A DNA stretch of 64,000 nt from Pedobacter riviphilus (GTDB lineage Bacteria; Bacteroidota; Bacteroidia; Sphingobacteriales; Sphingobacteriaceae): the NCBI RefSeq assembly GCF_014692875.1, contig NZ_CP061171.1:2542001-2606000 (forward strand), read 5' to 3'. This document shows positions 46,847-57,031 of the stretch, in pieces. The notes beneath the pieces are model-generated. The model did no database searches and was not told the DNA's origin. It worked only from the letters and a program-made list of their open reading frames with translations. Both the position numbers and the translations under genes were made by a program. How positions within the stretch are numbered: position 1 is the first letter of the stretch; each line of letters starts with the position of its first letter.

Positions 46847-47437
46847 TCAGACGCGTTTTAATTTTAATTTTAAAAACGGCGTACTCAGCTCTATTGCAGC
46901 GCATTTTCCATTAACGTAGGTATATTGATTATAGCTGCCATTACGTAAGGGGATTTGATAGGTATGTGCTGATTTATTGACAATTTTAACGTTTTGCAAA
47001 AGGTTATCTGCATAAATATGCTGGCGCCCAACAGGTTCTAAGAACAGTATACTCAAAAAATTTGAACGGATTTCAGGTACATCAACTGATTGAACCGTTC
47101 CTTCATCAATGGCACTGTAAACTCCGTTGGCTATTTTGGTCTGTTTATTGGCCCGTACCTTACCATTAACTTTTCGCAACACTGTAGAATATTTCAATAT
47201 TCCTTTTTCGAACATGGCTTCTTCATGCCCTTCAATAAGAATGCTTTTAAGCACCACATTAAAACTCGCTGTAAAGTTCAGCTTGATAACGCAGTCCATA
47301 TCATTGCCTGTTTTAGTGATCAACATCTTCCCCACGTTCTTTTCATTGTAGAACACATCATAAGTATGCGATTGCGACTGTGCAAACACAAATTGAACAG
47401 TCAGTGCCAATATTGCAATTAATAAATACTTCTTCAT
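46847..47437 (-). CDS. DUF6134-family secreted protein
   Basis: A 196-residue protein with a signal peptide (MKKYLLIAILALTVQFVFAQ). The beta-rich body contains VFYNEKNVGKMLITKTGND, ILIEGHEEAMFEKGILKYST and NGKVRANKQTKI. It is a clear paralogue of the gene at 55672, sharing the order K-x-G-x-M, ILIEG-E and LRKVNGKV-A. The function of the family is unknown. Confidence 0.8.
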   Translation of the reverse strand: MKKYLLIAILALTVQFVFAQSQSHTYDVFYNEKNVGKMLITKTGNDMDCVIKLNFTASFNVVLKSILIEGHEEAMFEKGILKYSTVLRKVNGKVRANKQTKIANGVYSAIDEGTVQSVDVPEIRSNFLSILFLEPVGRQHIYADNLLQNVKIVNKSAHTYQIPLRNGSYNQYTYVNGKCAAIELSTPFLKLKLKRV

Positions 47438-47666
47438 ATCATTTTATCTATCTATCGTTGAACAGTGTTACATGTTGAAAAATCAACAGGTGTTTTTTAA
47501 TAATGACAGTAGATACGCAGAAAAGTCCCAATATGGGATAACTCCTGGCTGGGGTTAAGAAGTTACTTGTGCTTTTTGAGGCCAGTGGTTACCTCAAAAT
47601 GCAGCGTCAACAGGTAACAGGAACCCTATTGTTTGCCAGGCCCGAAACGTTAAAGCAATTGTTCAC

Positions 47667-48487
47667 TCAGTTACCAGCCAATGTTTTTAATGTGCGTTGT
47701 TGCATTTCTACGTCTGTTGCATAAAAAAAGCCGCTTGCATTGCCAGAAATATTGCCTTTAACATTTCCCGGAACGGAAGAGAGTAGCCCCTTCCAGTCCG
47801 TTTCCTGAAAAAGGTTATACAGGTAAGTGCTGTACGCTTCAGAAAGTGAAAATTTATAAATATTAACACGATCATTTATTCCCAGATCGAGCACCCTTGC
47901 CTCTTGTGTCAAAGGATGCAGGGCATTCGGGTTCCGAAAACATGCGAATAGCTGAAAGGGAAACTTTCGTCGAATTTATTCTCGATCCAGGTTTTCCCCT
48001 GCACCAAAATCAACCATTTTTGTGCTATCGACGTACTGAAAGTATGTTTTGGTATGGTAAGCCGGTATCCTCCATTTCTGCTGGTTACAACGGCCGGAAC
48101 ATAAGAGGCATCTATAGGTAAAACGGGCTGCAGTGTATCGGTTGCCATATATTTTTTATTGTTATAGATAACAGTAAGTGTATAGCCCTTAAAAAAATTT
48201 TTATTCTGTACTACCTCACCAGAATAAATTCCTGTAGAAGAAATCTCCTTAAATGGAATATCATTCTGGCCATCGTTAATGCTCACAGTAGCATTTGAAA
48301 CAGGCGTTACATTATCCTGATCTAAGGTAGCCGGTTTTGTAAGCCTGATGAACTGCCAGGTAGTATAAGTACTGATGCCGCCTTCTATAGTCAAATCATA
48401 GGGTATTTTAGCAACAGGTTCATCCTTTTTACATCCCAGAAAAAGAAAAACTGCTGCCATCATCGGTAAAACTGATTTTAAACACAT
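47667..48487 (-). pseudogene. DUF4249 lipoprotein, frameshifted
   Basis: The first 192 residues run from a lipoprotein signal (MAAVFLFLGC, lipobox Cys) through IPYDLTIEGGISTYTTWQFI to SHVFGT, then the frame is lost in a run of G at about 47929-47931 and resumes as PNALHPLTQEARVLDLG, ending at 47667 after WKGLLSSVPGNVKGNISGNA. One missing base explains the break. DUF4249 proteins are regularly paired with TonB receptors, and this one follows such a receptor by four bases. Real loss or sequence error is undecided. Confidence 0.8.
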
Positions 48488-48491
48488 AATC

Positions 48492-51053
48492 TTAAAATTT
48501 GAAGGTATAAGATACGCCTAATGTTCTGCCCGAAAAGGACTGCTGATCAAAGTTCAACTCTTGCAGATTTTGCTGATTGATCCTGTAAAATAATGGAGAC
48601 CTATGGTTATAAACATTAAACAAACCAACACTAAAAGTATTGAACCAATTTCTATTCCATGCCCTTAAAGAAGCCGGGGTCCATTGTATGGTAAGATCCA
48701 ACCGGTGATAATCGGGCATTTTAGAAGAATTCCTATCGCTGTAGATGGGAACTTTCAAACCGTTCTGTTCATAATAACCAATTGGAGAGGTTACCGGACG
48801 GCCTGTGCTATAGGTGAAAAAAGAATTTGCTGAAAAGTTTCTGGAAATCTGATAAGACAAATTTAACTTCAGAACATGGGGGATGTTATACCCGGCCGGA
48901 TACCGCTTTCCCTCATTGATACCGTTTATTGTACGGAAAACTTTAGAAAAGGCATACATTAAATCCCCCTTAAAGTTACCTACGTTTTTAGAAAAGGAAA
49001 ACTCCATTCCATAAGCATTTGAAAAACCCGGACGCAGTTCGCCCTCTATAAAACTATTGGAGATAAGCTGTGCATGATCAGTTAATTCAAGCTGGTTTTG
49101 CATTTTCTTATAATACAGATCAAAGGTATAATTTCCTCCAAGTAAAACATCTTTGTATCGTAGGGATACAAAATCTGATTGTTGGGGCAACAGGTTTATT
49201 CCTGAAGGAATCCAGCTTTCTAAAGAAGAGAATGCCAGTTCATCATTTTGCACCAGCTGTAGATACTGGTAATTCCGGTTATAACTCAACAGGACTGATC
49301 TGTTGCCGCCAAGCATATATTGTAAAGATAACCTCGGCTCAAAGCGCAAAAAGGCTTTTTTATTTCCCTCGTCTACAATGACAGGCTCAAACTGCTCGTT
49401 CAGGTCATAAGTTCTTTCATTTGAAATCGTATTAAAAAAACTCATCCTGAGTCCGTAATGCAGCTTAAAGTTTTTCCAGGCAGAGAGTTTATGCGAAACA
49501 TAAAGCGCATGCTCATCTGCCCTTACACGCGAAATATTATTGTAAATTGCACTACTGCTCTCCCCAGGGATAAAAAGGTGATAAATACTGCTAAAGCCAT
49601 AAAGAAACTGGTTACGGGGATTGGGATAATTGATAAAATCTCCTTTTAAAGTTAGGTCCCGGATCCCGGTGATCCATCTGTTGGTTCCCTGCGAGGAATC
49701 TGCGTTGATACTTAAGGTATTTTTGTAATTGCTATAGATTGCCGAAAGATTAACAAAGTGTTTTGGACCAAAAATGTGGTTCCACCTCAGCGTAGAAGTC
49801 TGATTCCCCCATTTATTGAGGTACCCGTTAGATGAATTAACCCTGTCCCTCCCTACATAAGCTGAAAAGAAAACCCTGTTATTTTGACTTAATTTGTAAT
49901 TCACCTTAAAATTCAGGTCATAGTAGGCCGGGCGGAGGTTAAACAATTCAAGGTCATGGCTTAAAAGATTATTAAGGCTCCTCCTGGCGGCAAAAAGAAA
50001 AGAGCTTTTGTCTTTAACTATCGGCCCTTCCAACGAAGCCCTTGCTGTGAGCAAACTGACCCCTCCTTTTAAATGCAGTTGTTTATCATCTCCATCAGCT
50101 GTGCGTACATCGATAACGGAAGAAAGACGGCCACCGAAGTTTGCAGGGATGGCTCCAGTATAGGTCTGGATATTTTTTAAGGCATCAGGGTTAAAAACAG
50201 AGGTCAGGCCAAAAAGATGCGAAGGGTTATATACCGTAGCCTCATCAAGGATGATCAGGTTCTGGTCTTTATTTCCGCCCCGTACAAACATGTAACTACT
50301 GCCCTCTGTTAAAGCAGTAACCCCATTTTCCATTTGAAGCGCTTTAATAAGGTCGCTTTCTCCCTTAAAATACGCTCGCTGGCGGCCATTGTCCCAGTTA
50401 AATGTTTTTCCTGGATTTAAGAAGGCCAATGAATCTTTTTCATCGGGTTGGCTGATCTGAATTTCTGCCAGTTCTTTAACCTGTTTCCGCATACGGAATA
50501 CCCGGTTTTCATTCAAGACTAAAGAACAGGTGCTTTTAAGCGTGGTATAACCAATAAGGCTAACCTGGATTTCATACCTCCCGGGCGGAACCGTAAGTGA
50601 ATAAAAACCATAACCATTACTTGCAACCCCCTGCCTAAGTTCCGGGATATATAAACTCGCGCCGATAAGATCTTCACCACTTTCAGCATCAACGATCCTG
50701 CCGCTTAAGCTCACTTTATCCAATGGGACAATAATAACCTCGTTGTGGAGTGTCTTATAGGTCAGGCCTGTTCCGGCAAGTATGGTGCGGAGTACTTCTG
50801 CAATGGACACATTTACGAATTCCTGATCAACTTTGTTCTCTTCAGGGATTAATTCGGGATCGTATGATAATGGCAACGAATACCTGCTGCTCATCAGGTC
50901 AAGGGCCTGTGAAACAGAAAGATTTGACAAATGAACACTAACCTTTCTGTTCAGGGCACTCTGCTGCCCAAAAGCATTAACCTTTGGAAATAAAAAAACA
51001 CAAAAAACAATAATTTTTAGCGGAACGAAATTCTTTTCTGTGATTTTATTCAT
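48492..51053 (-). CDS. TonB-dependent receptor with STN and carboxypeptidase-like domains
   Basis: An 853-residue outer-membrane receptor. A signal peptide, then an STN domain (about 38-108, HLSNLSVSQALDLMSSRYSL), then a carboxypeptidase-regulatory-like beta domain (LSGRIVDAESGEDLIGASLY), plug (SSYMFVRGGNKDQNLIILDE) and a barrel ending in LGVSYTFKF. The STN domain normally signals through FecR to an ECF sigma factor, and the next two genes upstream encode exactly these. The paired DUF4249 gene follows. The ligand is unknown. Confidence 0.92.
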   Translation of the reverse strand: MNKITEKNFVPLKIIVFCVFLFPKVNAFGQQSALNRKVSVHLSNLSVSQALDLMSSRYSLPLSYDPELIPEENKVDQEFVNVSIAEVLRTILAGTGLTYKTLHNEVIIVPLDKVSLSGRIVDAESGEDLIGASLYIPELRQGVASNGYGFYSLTVPPGRYEIQVSLIGYTTLKSTCSLVLNENRVFRMRKQVKELAEIQISQPDEKDSLAFLNPGKTFNWDNGRQRAYFKGESDLIKALQMENGVTALTEGSSYMFVRGGNKDQNLIILDEATVYNPSHLFGLTSVFNPDALKNIQTYTGAIPANFGGRLSSVIDVRTADGDDKQLHLKGGVSLLTARASLEGPIVKDKSSFLFAARRSLNNLLSHDLELFNLRPAYYDLNFKVNYKLSQNNRVFFSAYVGRDRVNSSNGYLNKWGNQTSTLRWNHIFGPKHFVNLSAIYSNYKNTLSINADSSQGTNRWITGIRDLTLKGDFINYPNPRNQFLYGFSSIYHLFIPGESSSAIYNNISRVRADEHALYVSHKLSAWKNFKLHYGLRMSFFNTISNERTYDLNEQFEPVIVDEGNKKAFLRFEPRLSLQYMLGGNRSVLLSYNRNYQYLQLVQNDELAFSSLESWIPSGINLLPQQSDFVSLRYKDVLLGGNYTFDLYYKKMQNQLELTDHAQLISNSFIEGELRPGFSNAYGMEFSFSKNVGNFKGDLMYAFSKVFRTINGINEGKRYPAGYNIPHVLKLNLSYQISRNFSANSFFTYSTGRPVTSPIGYYEQNGLKVPIYSDRNSSKMPDYHRLDLTIQWTPASLRAWNRNWFNTFSVGLFNVYNHRSPLFYRINQQNLQELNFDQQSFSGRTLGVSYTFKF

Positions 51054-51103
51054 TTACAAATATCGCACATTAATACTGTTGGTTAAATTTTCTACAAATA
51101 AAA

Positions 51104-52102
51104 CTAAGGATTGGTTAAGGTAAAACCTCCATTTGTATTTACAACCTTTAGGTTAAGTGAAGTTCCGATGATCTGCATAATTTCTTCAATCGATTTTTGT
51201 TTAAAATAGGCGGTCAACCGGCGTTCCCTAAGTTCACCATTTTGAAAAATAATTTTGGTTCCATATATCTTCTCCAGATCCCTGGAGACTACTTCAAGCG
51301 GGCTTTGTTTATAGTGTAACGTTTTATCATACCATGATCTGTAATTAATATCCTCATTTTTGCTTTTGGTAATGGCTTTGGTAGCGCGATCCAGAACACC
51401 CTTATCCTGCGGATCTAACATTACCCTGTTTTTGATCCCTTTGTATTCCATCGCAACTTTTCCGCTATTCACAATAACAGTTACTGATCCGGGCTCAATG
51501 TTCAAATTAAAGCTGGTGCCCAGGTCCATTACCCTAAGGTCTCCGGTCTGAATGGAAAACGGATTTTTCGGGTTATGCTTCACGTTAAAATAGGCTTCTC
51601 CATGGCTGAGTTTTACTTTCCTAGACATGGAGAAATCGCGTTTGTTATAACTTAACGAACTGTTCTGATTTAAAATCACTTCACTTCCATCAGGCAATAT
51701 TAAGTGATAGCGTTCTTTTTTTCCCGTTTGCACCAGTTGTTCGCCACTGTTTTTCCAGAAGTTTATGGCAACCAATATACCAATGAGCAATACCGCCGCG
51801 GCAGACCACCTTAAATAATTTACTTTTTTCAGCTTTACAACCTTATGGTCCGGGGTTTCATTGTCTTTAAAAGCCAATGCACTGAACTTTTGCCATGATT
51901 TTTCTGTATCCAAACGTTGTTTTTCGCCGAGTAGCTCTGCATTTCTGGAAATTTCAACAATTTCCTGGTAAATATCCATATGCTCCGGGGCCTCCGCCTT
52001 CCACTTTTCCAGTATCGCACGATCATGGTTTGAAAGGTTTCCATTCAACTCATCCAGAATAAGCTGGTAAGGGATTTCATCTTGAGTATAATTTTCTTTC
52101 AT
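51104..52102 (-). CDS. FecR-family anti-sigma protein
   Basis: A 332-residue inner-membrane protein. The N-terminal cytoplasmic part (IPYQLILDELNGNLSNHDRA) binds the sigma factor, one membrane segment follows (LRWSAAAVLLIGILVAINFW, about 93-112), then the FecR periplasmic domain (LPDGSEVILNQNSSLSYNKR) and the DUF4974 C-terminal domain (SPLEVVSRDLEKIYGTKIIF). It transmits a signal from the receptor STN domain to the sigma factor gene just upstream. Confidence 0.93.
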   Translation of the reverse strand: MKENYTQDEIPYQLILDELNGNLSNHDRAILEKWKAEAPEHMDIYQEIVEISRNAELLGEKQRLDTEKSWQKFSALAFKDNETPDHKVVKLKKVNYLRWSAAAVLLIGILVAINFWKNSGEQLVQTGKKERYHLILPDGSEVILNQNSSLSYNKRDFSMSRKVKLSHGEAYFNVKHNPKNPFSIQTGDLRVMDLGTSFNLNIEPGSVTVIVNSGKVAMEYKGIKNRVMLDPQDKGVLDRATKAITKSKNEDINYRSWYDKTLHYKQSPLEVVSRDLEKIYGTKIIFQNGELRERRLTAYFKQKSIEEIMQIIGTSLNLKVVNTNGGFTLTNP

Positions 52103-52115
52103 ATCTTCTTATAAT

Positions 52116-52742
52116 TTAATACCACTTTGTTAATAAGACAATGCCATGAAACATTAGTCCTATTCCCAGAAGTTGAAAAAGCGCAATAGCGATCAGCAAA
52201 GAAAAATCTTTTTTCATCATTACCCTGATTTTTTCATATCCAAGCGTCAGGTGGTTTTTAACCGTTTTAATAGAAATGTTTAAAGCATCTGCTATTTCCT
52301 GCTGTTTACAATTTTCAAATTTACTCATCATCAGCACTTTTCTACACTGGGGAGGAAGTGTTTCAATGGCCTGTTCAAGCCGTTCCAGCTTATCTTCCAA
52401 TAGCTGGGCCTCATCGCTAAACTCCTCAACTTCATCAATCGAGTATTGATAATTTTCGATATGTGCATCAAACCGCTGTTGTTTCTTTATCAAATTTAAT
52501 GAGCCATTGATGATACTTCTGGATAAATAGGCCCCCAATGATTGCTTGATTAAGATTTCGTCGCCATTATTCCAGAGCTTTAAGAAAACATCATGTGCAA
52601 TCTCTTCGGCCTGCTCCTGGTTGCGAAGGTATTTATAGGCTAAGAGATAATTTTTTTTATAATACAGTTTATAAAGCTGCTCAAAGCTTTTTTTGTCCTT
52701 TTGTCGAATTCCTCGCATTAGGTCGGCATCGCGGTCGATCAT
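52116..52742 (-). CDS. ECF sigma-70 factor
   Basis: A 208-residue sigma factor. Region 2 is DKKSFEQLYKLYYKKNYLLA with RNQEQAEEIAHDVFLKLWNN, and region 4 is LPPQCRKVLMMSKFENCKQQ with ADALNISIKTVKNHL. The extra C-terminal hydrophobic tail (LLIAIALFQLLGIGLMFHGI) is unusual and may anchor or regulate it. It is the first gene of the FecI/FecR/receptor operon. Confidence 0.93.
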   Translation of the reverse strand: MIDRDADLMRGIRQKDKKSFEQLYKLYYKKNYLLAYKYLRNQEQAEEIAHDVFLKLWNNGDEILIKQSLGAYLSRSIINGSLNLIKKQQRFDAHIENYQYSIDEVEEFSDEAQLLEDKLERLEQAIETLPPQCRKVLMMSKFENCKQQEIADALNISIKTVKNHLTLGYEKIRVMMKKDFSLLIAIALFQLLGIGLMFHGIVLLTKWY

Positions 52743-52936
52743 ATTTAGCAGAAAGTTTTAAATATTTTTTATCCAAATGTTTAGAAACCGATTGGATGAT
52801 AGCATCACTAACCCAATGACAACAGCATTGGTATTAAGTCCCAATCGAAATCGTTATTTATTTATATCTTTTTTACAACTATCTCGTATAACCCCCTATG
52901 CACACTGTTCATCGGCAAAGATAGTAAAAGTTCAAA

Positions 52937-52974
52937 GCGGGGTCCAGGCTTTCCTGAAAGCCGACTAGCCCCGC
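52937..52974 (-). terminator. Terminator after the PAP2 gene
   Basis: On the minus strand, GCGGGG and CCCCGC enclose a second stem (GGCTTT with AAAGCC) and are followed by TTTGAACTTTT. It lies 18 bases past the stop of the PAP2 gene. Confidence 0.7.
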
Positions 52975-52992
52975 ATTATTAGCATCAGCGCA

Positions 52993-54392
52993 TTAAAACA
53001 AGGCATAAAGGCCTACCCCGAGGCAGATGGTATGGAAACGCGATGAATATATTTTGTCGTCGGATTTTAAGTTTTTCAATCCCGGCGTCATCGTGATCTT
53101 TCTGGGGCTATCGTAGTTAAAAAAGGTTTTAACACTCAGATGCTGGTTGATTTTCTTTTGGAGATCGATTCCAACTCCCAATTGAATACGCTTGCCCTAT
53201 CTTTTGAAAGTGCTATCGCTATCTGATGGCTGACCATGGAAGAACCCTGGCCAATGCCAAACATCAATCTTGAATTTAATGTCCAGTCGCTTCCCAACTC
53301 CTGCCTAAAAAAAGGGCCAGCCCGTAGGTATCTTCCTGTGGCAGTAACTTTATCATGCTGGTCCGAAAGTTCAAAAAACACGGGGTGTGCAAAAAGCCCC
53401 GCCTCTGCCCCTATACCTAAATACTTATTGACCAACCATCCGGCATCGATACTCATCCCACTTCCAGGCCCCACATAAATATTTTCATTGTTGGCATTTA
53501 AAGGCATCCTGTAATCCATCCGGATACCCAGGTACCCGTTTTTATCTAAACCGGAACCGTTATTGCTAAGGGGGCTTAAAGCTGAACCGTTTTTAAATAG
53601 TTTTCCGGCCAGGTAATGTCCAAGCTCAGCAGAGGCGATACCAATTGCTGCTCCGGCCAATACATCCGATATCCAGTGCCTGTTGTTAAACTGGCGTCCG
53701 GCCCCTGTAAGCACCGCACTGGTATAACCTCCTGCACTTAGCAACCAGGATTGATCTCCATATTGTTGATGGAGGAAAGTAGCATTCATAAAGGCATTTG
53801 CGGTATGCCCTGACGGGAAAGAGTTTCTGGAGCTGCCATCAGGCCTTTCCACCTTGGTAGAATATTTAAGCGCATTGGTAATGCCAGCCATAATTAATGC
53901 GGAAAATGCATAAGAGACAAATGTCCTTTTGGTTTCGTATCTGCCTTTCACACCTGAAAGTTTTAGCGATAGCACCGTTAATGCCGGGGCATACTGAAGG
54001 TAATCGTCAAACTTTTTGTTAAATGTTGGAAGGTACTGGTTCCGCAACTGCTGAAACGCTCCCCGTGCATGCCAACTTGATAGACTTCCCGCCAAAAGTA
54101 TGGCAGGCACGATGGTATTCCCCGAAAGTCTGTTCTTTAAGAATCCATTGCTGTTTACCTCATCATACAGGTGTAAGCCACTGGGAAAAATTGTTTTTTG
54201 GCGATTAAGCATATTGTTTTCTTCTGCCTGTAGTGGGCCCGGAATAAATTTCCCCGAAGAATCTACTTTTGGAGACTCTTGTCCACAAGAATCTGCTGCC
54301 GTTAAAAGCACGATCAAGATCGACGAATAACAGGCTATCCTGGTAACAGGATAAAACCGCAATCCAAGAATATGTTTACAGGTATTTTTCAC
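52993..54392 (-). pseudogene. PAP2 phosphatase with C-terminal barrel, frameshifted
   Basis: The first 395 or so residues are in one frame. A signal peptide and PAP2 lipid-phosphatase motifs are visible as TKVERPDGSSRNSFPSGHTA and GRQFNNRHWISDVLAGAAIG (catalytic histidines). A short outer-membrane-barrel-like domain starts near GYLGIRMDYRM. The frame breaks at about 53185-53195 and continues as LGVGIDLQKKINQHL to a C-terminus at 52993 (CLGVGLYALF), an ideal barrel end with a terminal Phe. A 1-base change restores the full reading frame. The active site is upstream of the break, so partial function is possible. Confidence 0.8.
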
Positions 54393-54712
54393 TTCAGCAA
54401 AGAAATACCTTCCGCAGCTTACGATCTAAAATAAATGAGCAACATGTAGTAATAAATGACAAACAGCGTTGGTCAGCCTTTTTTTGGAGAAAAAAATATA
54501 AATATTATTGTAGATAAGCCCAGTGTACCATTTCAAATATTGGTTTTAAAGCCTTTTTCTTTTTGACAAACAACGTTTGTAAGGTATTTATACTGGTTGA
54601 TCATTTAATTTTCTCAACCAAAGCCCACCGGGCTTTCTTTGCATCAAAATATTGGTCACATCCTTTATACGGATGGACAACAATATTCTTGTTAACAATT
54701 GAATAAACAGAT
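54393..54712. promoter_or_regulatory. Intergenic with two copies of an inverted-repeat motif
   Basis: Upstream of the MscS gene the motif GACAAACAGCGTTGGT (54458-54473) recurs as GACAAACAACGTTTGT (54565-54580), the second a perfect ACAAAC/GTTTGT palindrome. They are about 107 bases apart, which suggests a repeated operator or debris. No gene here. Confidence 0.4.
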
Positions 54713-55615
54713 ATGTCAATACCTTCAATAATGAATCATACAACCGATCTAAAAAAGCCGGCTTTATATTTTACTGCAAAAATATTACTCTATTCAGTAA
54801 TGATATACTTTGGTTTTACCGAAGACCTATTTAAAATAAATACTTCATTGACCGAGGGGCTTTTATACGCAACCACATTTTTCCTCAGTTTCAATTTAGT
54901 TGTTTCTTTCGTAAGGCTAATTGTGATCTCTTTGTACTTAAGAAAGCACCGGGATAAAAAAATGGATATGAATAATTTTGTTCTCGGCATTAACCGCATC
55001 TCCTCAATTATCAATACCTGCACTTTCATTATTTCCATCATGATCCTTTTTGATATCGACATCAGGAATATGTTTGTGAGCTTAAGCATTGCTGCAGCGG
55101 CAATAGCAGTACTTTCTAAAGATTATATTACCAGTATGGCTAATGGTCTGATCATCATGTTCTCTGACAGGCTCTCCTTAGGCGACAAGATAATTATCGG
55201 CGAATTCAGCGGGAAGATCCGGGATATTACACTGATCAACATCATCATCGAAAACCAGGAGGGCGATGTGATCGTAATACCTAATTCAGTTGTATCTTCT
55301 TCAATTGTACTGAACCGAAGCAAAAAAGATATCAGGCAGGTGATAGCTGAATTTGAACTGGGACTCGATCGTATATCCTCGGTTGATGAAGTAGAAAAAG
55401 CATTAAAGTCTTCACTAACGCCTTTCTTAACAAACATTAGGGAAAACAGCTTTTCGTTACAAGTAGTTTCCATGAAGCAAGATCTGATCAATTGCAAGGC
55501 CCAGCTTGCGCTAACGGGGCACAATAAGGCGGTTGAACATCAGATCCATCGGACAATCCAGGATGCGATTATTGCCCTGGCCACCAGGCCGGGCAGCCAT
55601 TTACCAAAAGGTTAG
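54713..55615 (+). CDS. MscS-family mechanosensitive channel
   Basis: A 300-residue membrane protein with about four spans. The pore-lining helix and beta domain are MFVSLSIAAAAIAVLSKDYI, DRLSLGDKIIIGEFSGKIRD and GDVIVIPNSVVSSSIVLNRS, the typical MscS order. It opens under membrane tension and releases solutes. The start could also be the ATG at 54731. It is monocistronic, between the PAP2 gene and the second DUF6134 gene. Confidence 0.88.
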   Translation: MSIPSIMNHTTDLKKPALYFTAKILLYSVMIYFGFTEDLFKINTSLTEGLLYATTFFLSFNLVVSFVRLIVISLYLRKHRDKKMDMNNFVLGINRISSIINTCTFIISIMILFDIDIRNMFVSLSIAAAAIAVLSKDYITSMANGLIIMFSDRLSLGDKIIIGEFSGKIRDITLINIIIENQEGDVIVIPNSVVSSSIVLNRSKKDIRQVIAEFELGLDRISSVDEVEKALKSSLTPFLTNIRENSFSLQVVSMKQDLINCKAQLALTGHNKAVEHQIHRTIQDAIIALATRPGSHLPKG

Positions 55616-55671
55616 TGCTTAGGTTATGTAATCAATAAAGCCTGAGCAGGCCCATTACATTTAAAGGCGAG

Positions 55672-56280
55672 ATGAATAATATAAAGATGAAAACCATGCA
55701 GTTTTTCGTGTTCTTTTGTATTTGTTGGGTTTCAGTTAAAACCGCTTATGCACAGGAGTTTAAATATGAAATATTAAAGGGTGGAAAAAGCATCGGTAAC
55801 ATGCAAATCAGTCAGAAACGAGTTGGAAAGAACCTCGAGCTTGCCATGAAATTTAACGCAGAAATTGATCTGCTATTTAAGAACATGCTGATTGAAGGTT
55901 ATGAAAATGCAAGTTTCTATGGGGGAAAATTGCAACGATCATCAATATTAAGGAAAGTTAATGGGCGCATCAAAGCAGATATCCAAACCCAATGGACAGG
56001 AAAAGAGTACATAAACACCCGCTCGGGCAAGTCAAATATATTGCCCTTAAAACCAATTGAAATGCATTTGTTGTCGCTCTATTTTCATGAACCGAAAGAT
56101 GGAAGCCTGGTCTATTCTGATGGTTTCGCTCAACTTTTAAAAATCCAAAAAGATGGCCAAACCTACGAACTGAAATTACCCAATGGCAAAGAAAACATTT
56201 ACACCTATAAAAATGGCATCTGTACAAAAATCATGATTAAAAGTGCATACTATGCCGTTAGGCTCCGTAAAATCCCATAA
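55672..56280 (+). CDS. DUF6134-family secreted protein, second copy
   Basis: A 202-residue paralogue of the gene at 46847. The signal peptide probably begins at the internal ATG at 55687 (MKTMQFFVFFCICWVSVKTA) and ends near AYAQ. Shared stretches are MLIEGYENASFYGGKLQRSS and LRKVNGRIKADIQTQ. The two copies stand on opposite strands at either side of the TonB/FecR/PAP2/MscS segment. Confidence 0.8.
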   Translation: MNNIKMKTMQFFVFFCICWVSVKTAYAQEFKYEILKGGKSIGNMQISQKRVGKNLELAMKFNAEIDLLFKNMLIEGYENASFYGGKLQRSSILRKVNGRIKADIQTQWTGKEYINTRSGKSNILPLKPIEMHLLSLYFHEPKDGSLVYSDGFAQLLKIQKDGQTYELKLPNGKENIYTYKNGICTKIMIKSAYYAVRLRKIP

Positions 56281-56330
56281 TAGACGACAGGCACAGGAAA
56301 CTGTACATCACCGAACCTAAATAATACTAT

Positions 56331-57029
56331 CTACAACGAATCCAACAAAGTTTTCCGATAAAGGTTTCCAACCGGAAGCCTTGTCCCGTTGAAAAGAATA
56401 GCCTCCCCTCCCGAAACCGTTGAAACTTCCTTTATTGCAACAATATACGATTTGTGTATCCTGACAAAATACTTTGGATTTAGTTTGTTTTCAACTTCTG
56501 CGGTGGTGATCTGACTTAAGCGCATCCCGTCTGCTGTAAAAAACTTAACGTAGTTGCCGTAACTCTGGGTATAAAGTATTTGTTCAAACTTAAGTTTGAG
56601 CATCGCACCATCAACCTTTAGCACCAGATAATCTGTTGTTATGCTCTCCTGTGGCGCAATCTGTTTAGTGCCCATGCGGTTCATTACCTTATCAACAGAT
56701 GAGAGGAATCTTTTAAAATCGAATGGCTTAACCAGATAATCTACCACATCGTATTGGTAACTTTCCAGTGCGTATTCTTTATATGCAGTAGTGAGCACCA
56801 CAAATGGCCGGGAAGACATTGCACCGAGCATCTCCAAACCACTCAGGCCTGGCATATTAATATCCAGAAAAACAAGGTCGATATTGTTTTGATAAATATA
56901 TTCCATTGCATCAAGAGCGGTATAAAATGACCCTGCCATTTCCAAATACCTCACCTGGCCAATAAAGTGTTCCAAAACCCGGTGTGCCCCTTCTTCATCG
57001 TCGACGATAATACATCTTAACAAATCCAT
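56331..57029 (-). CDS. LytTR-family response regulator
   Basis: A 232-residue two-domain regulator. The receiver domain has Asp56 in DLVFLDINMPG as phosphorylation site, with VLTTAYKEYALESYQ and LVKPFDFKRFLSSV following. The LytTR DNA-binding domain (about 125-230) contains LYTQSYGNYVKFFTADGMRL and FVRIHKSYIVAIKEV. It starts three bases before the kinase stop on the same strand and forms a two-gene operon with it. Confidence 0.93.
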   Translation of the reverse strand: MDLLRCIIVDDEEGAHRVLEHFIGQVRYLEMAGSFYTALDAMEYIYQNNIDLVFLDINMPGLSGLEMLGAMSSRPFVVLTTAYKEYALESYQYDVVDYLVKPFDFKRFLSSVDKVMNRMGTKQIAPQESITTDYLVLKVDGAMLKLKFEQILYTQSYGNYVKFFTADGMRLSQITTAEVENKLNPKYFVRIHKSYIVAIKEVSTVSGGEAILFNGTRLPVGNLYRKTLLDSL

Positions 57030-57031
57030 TC

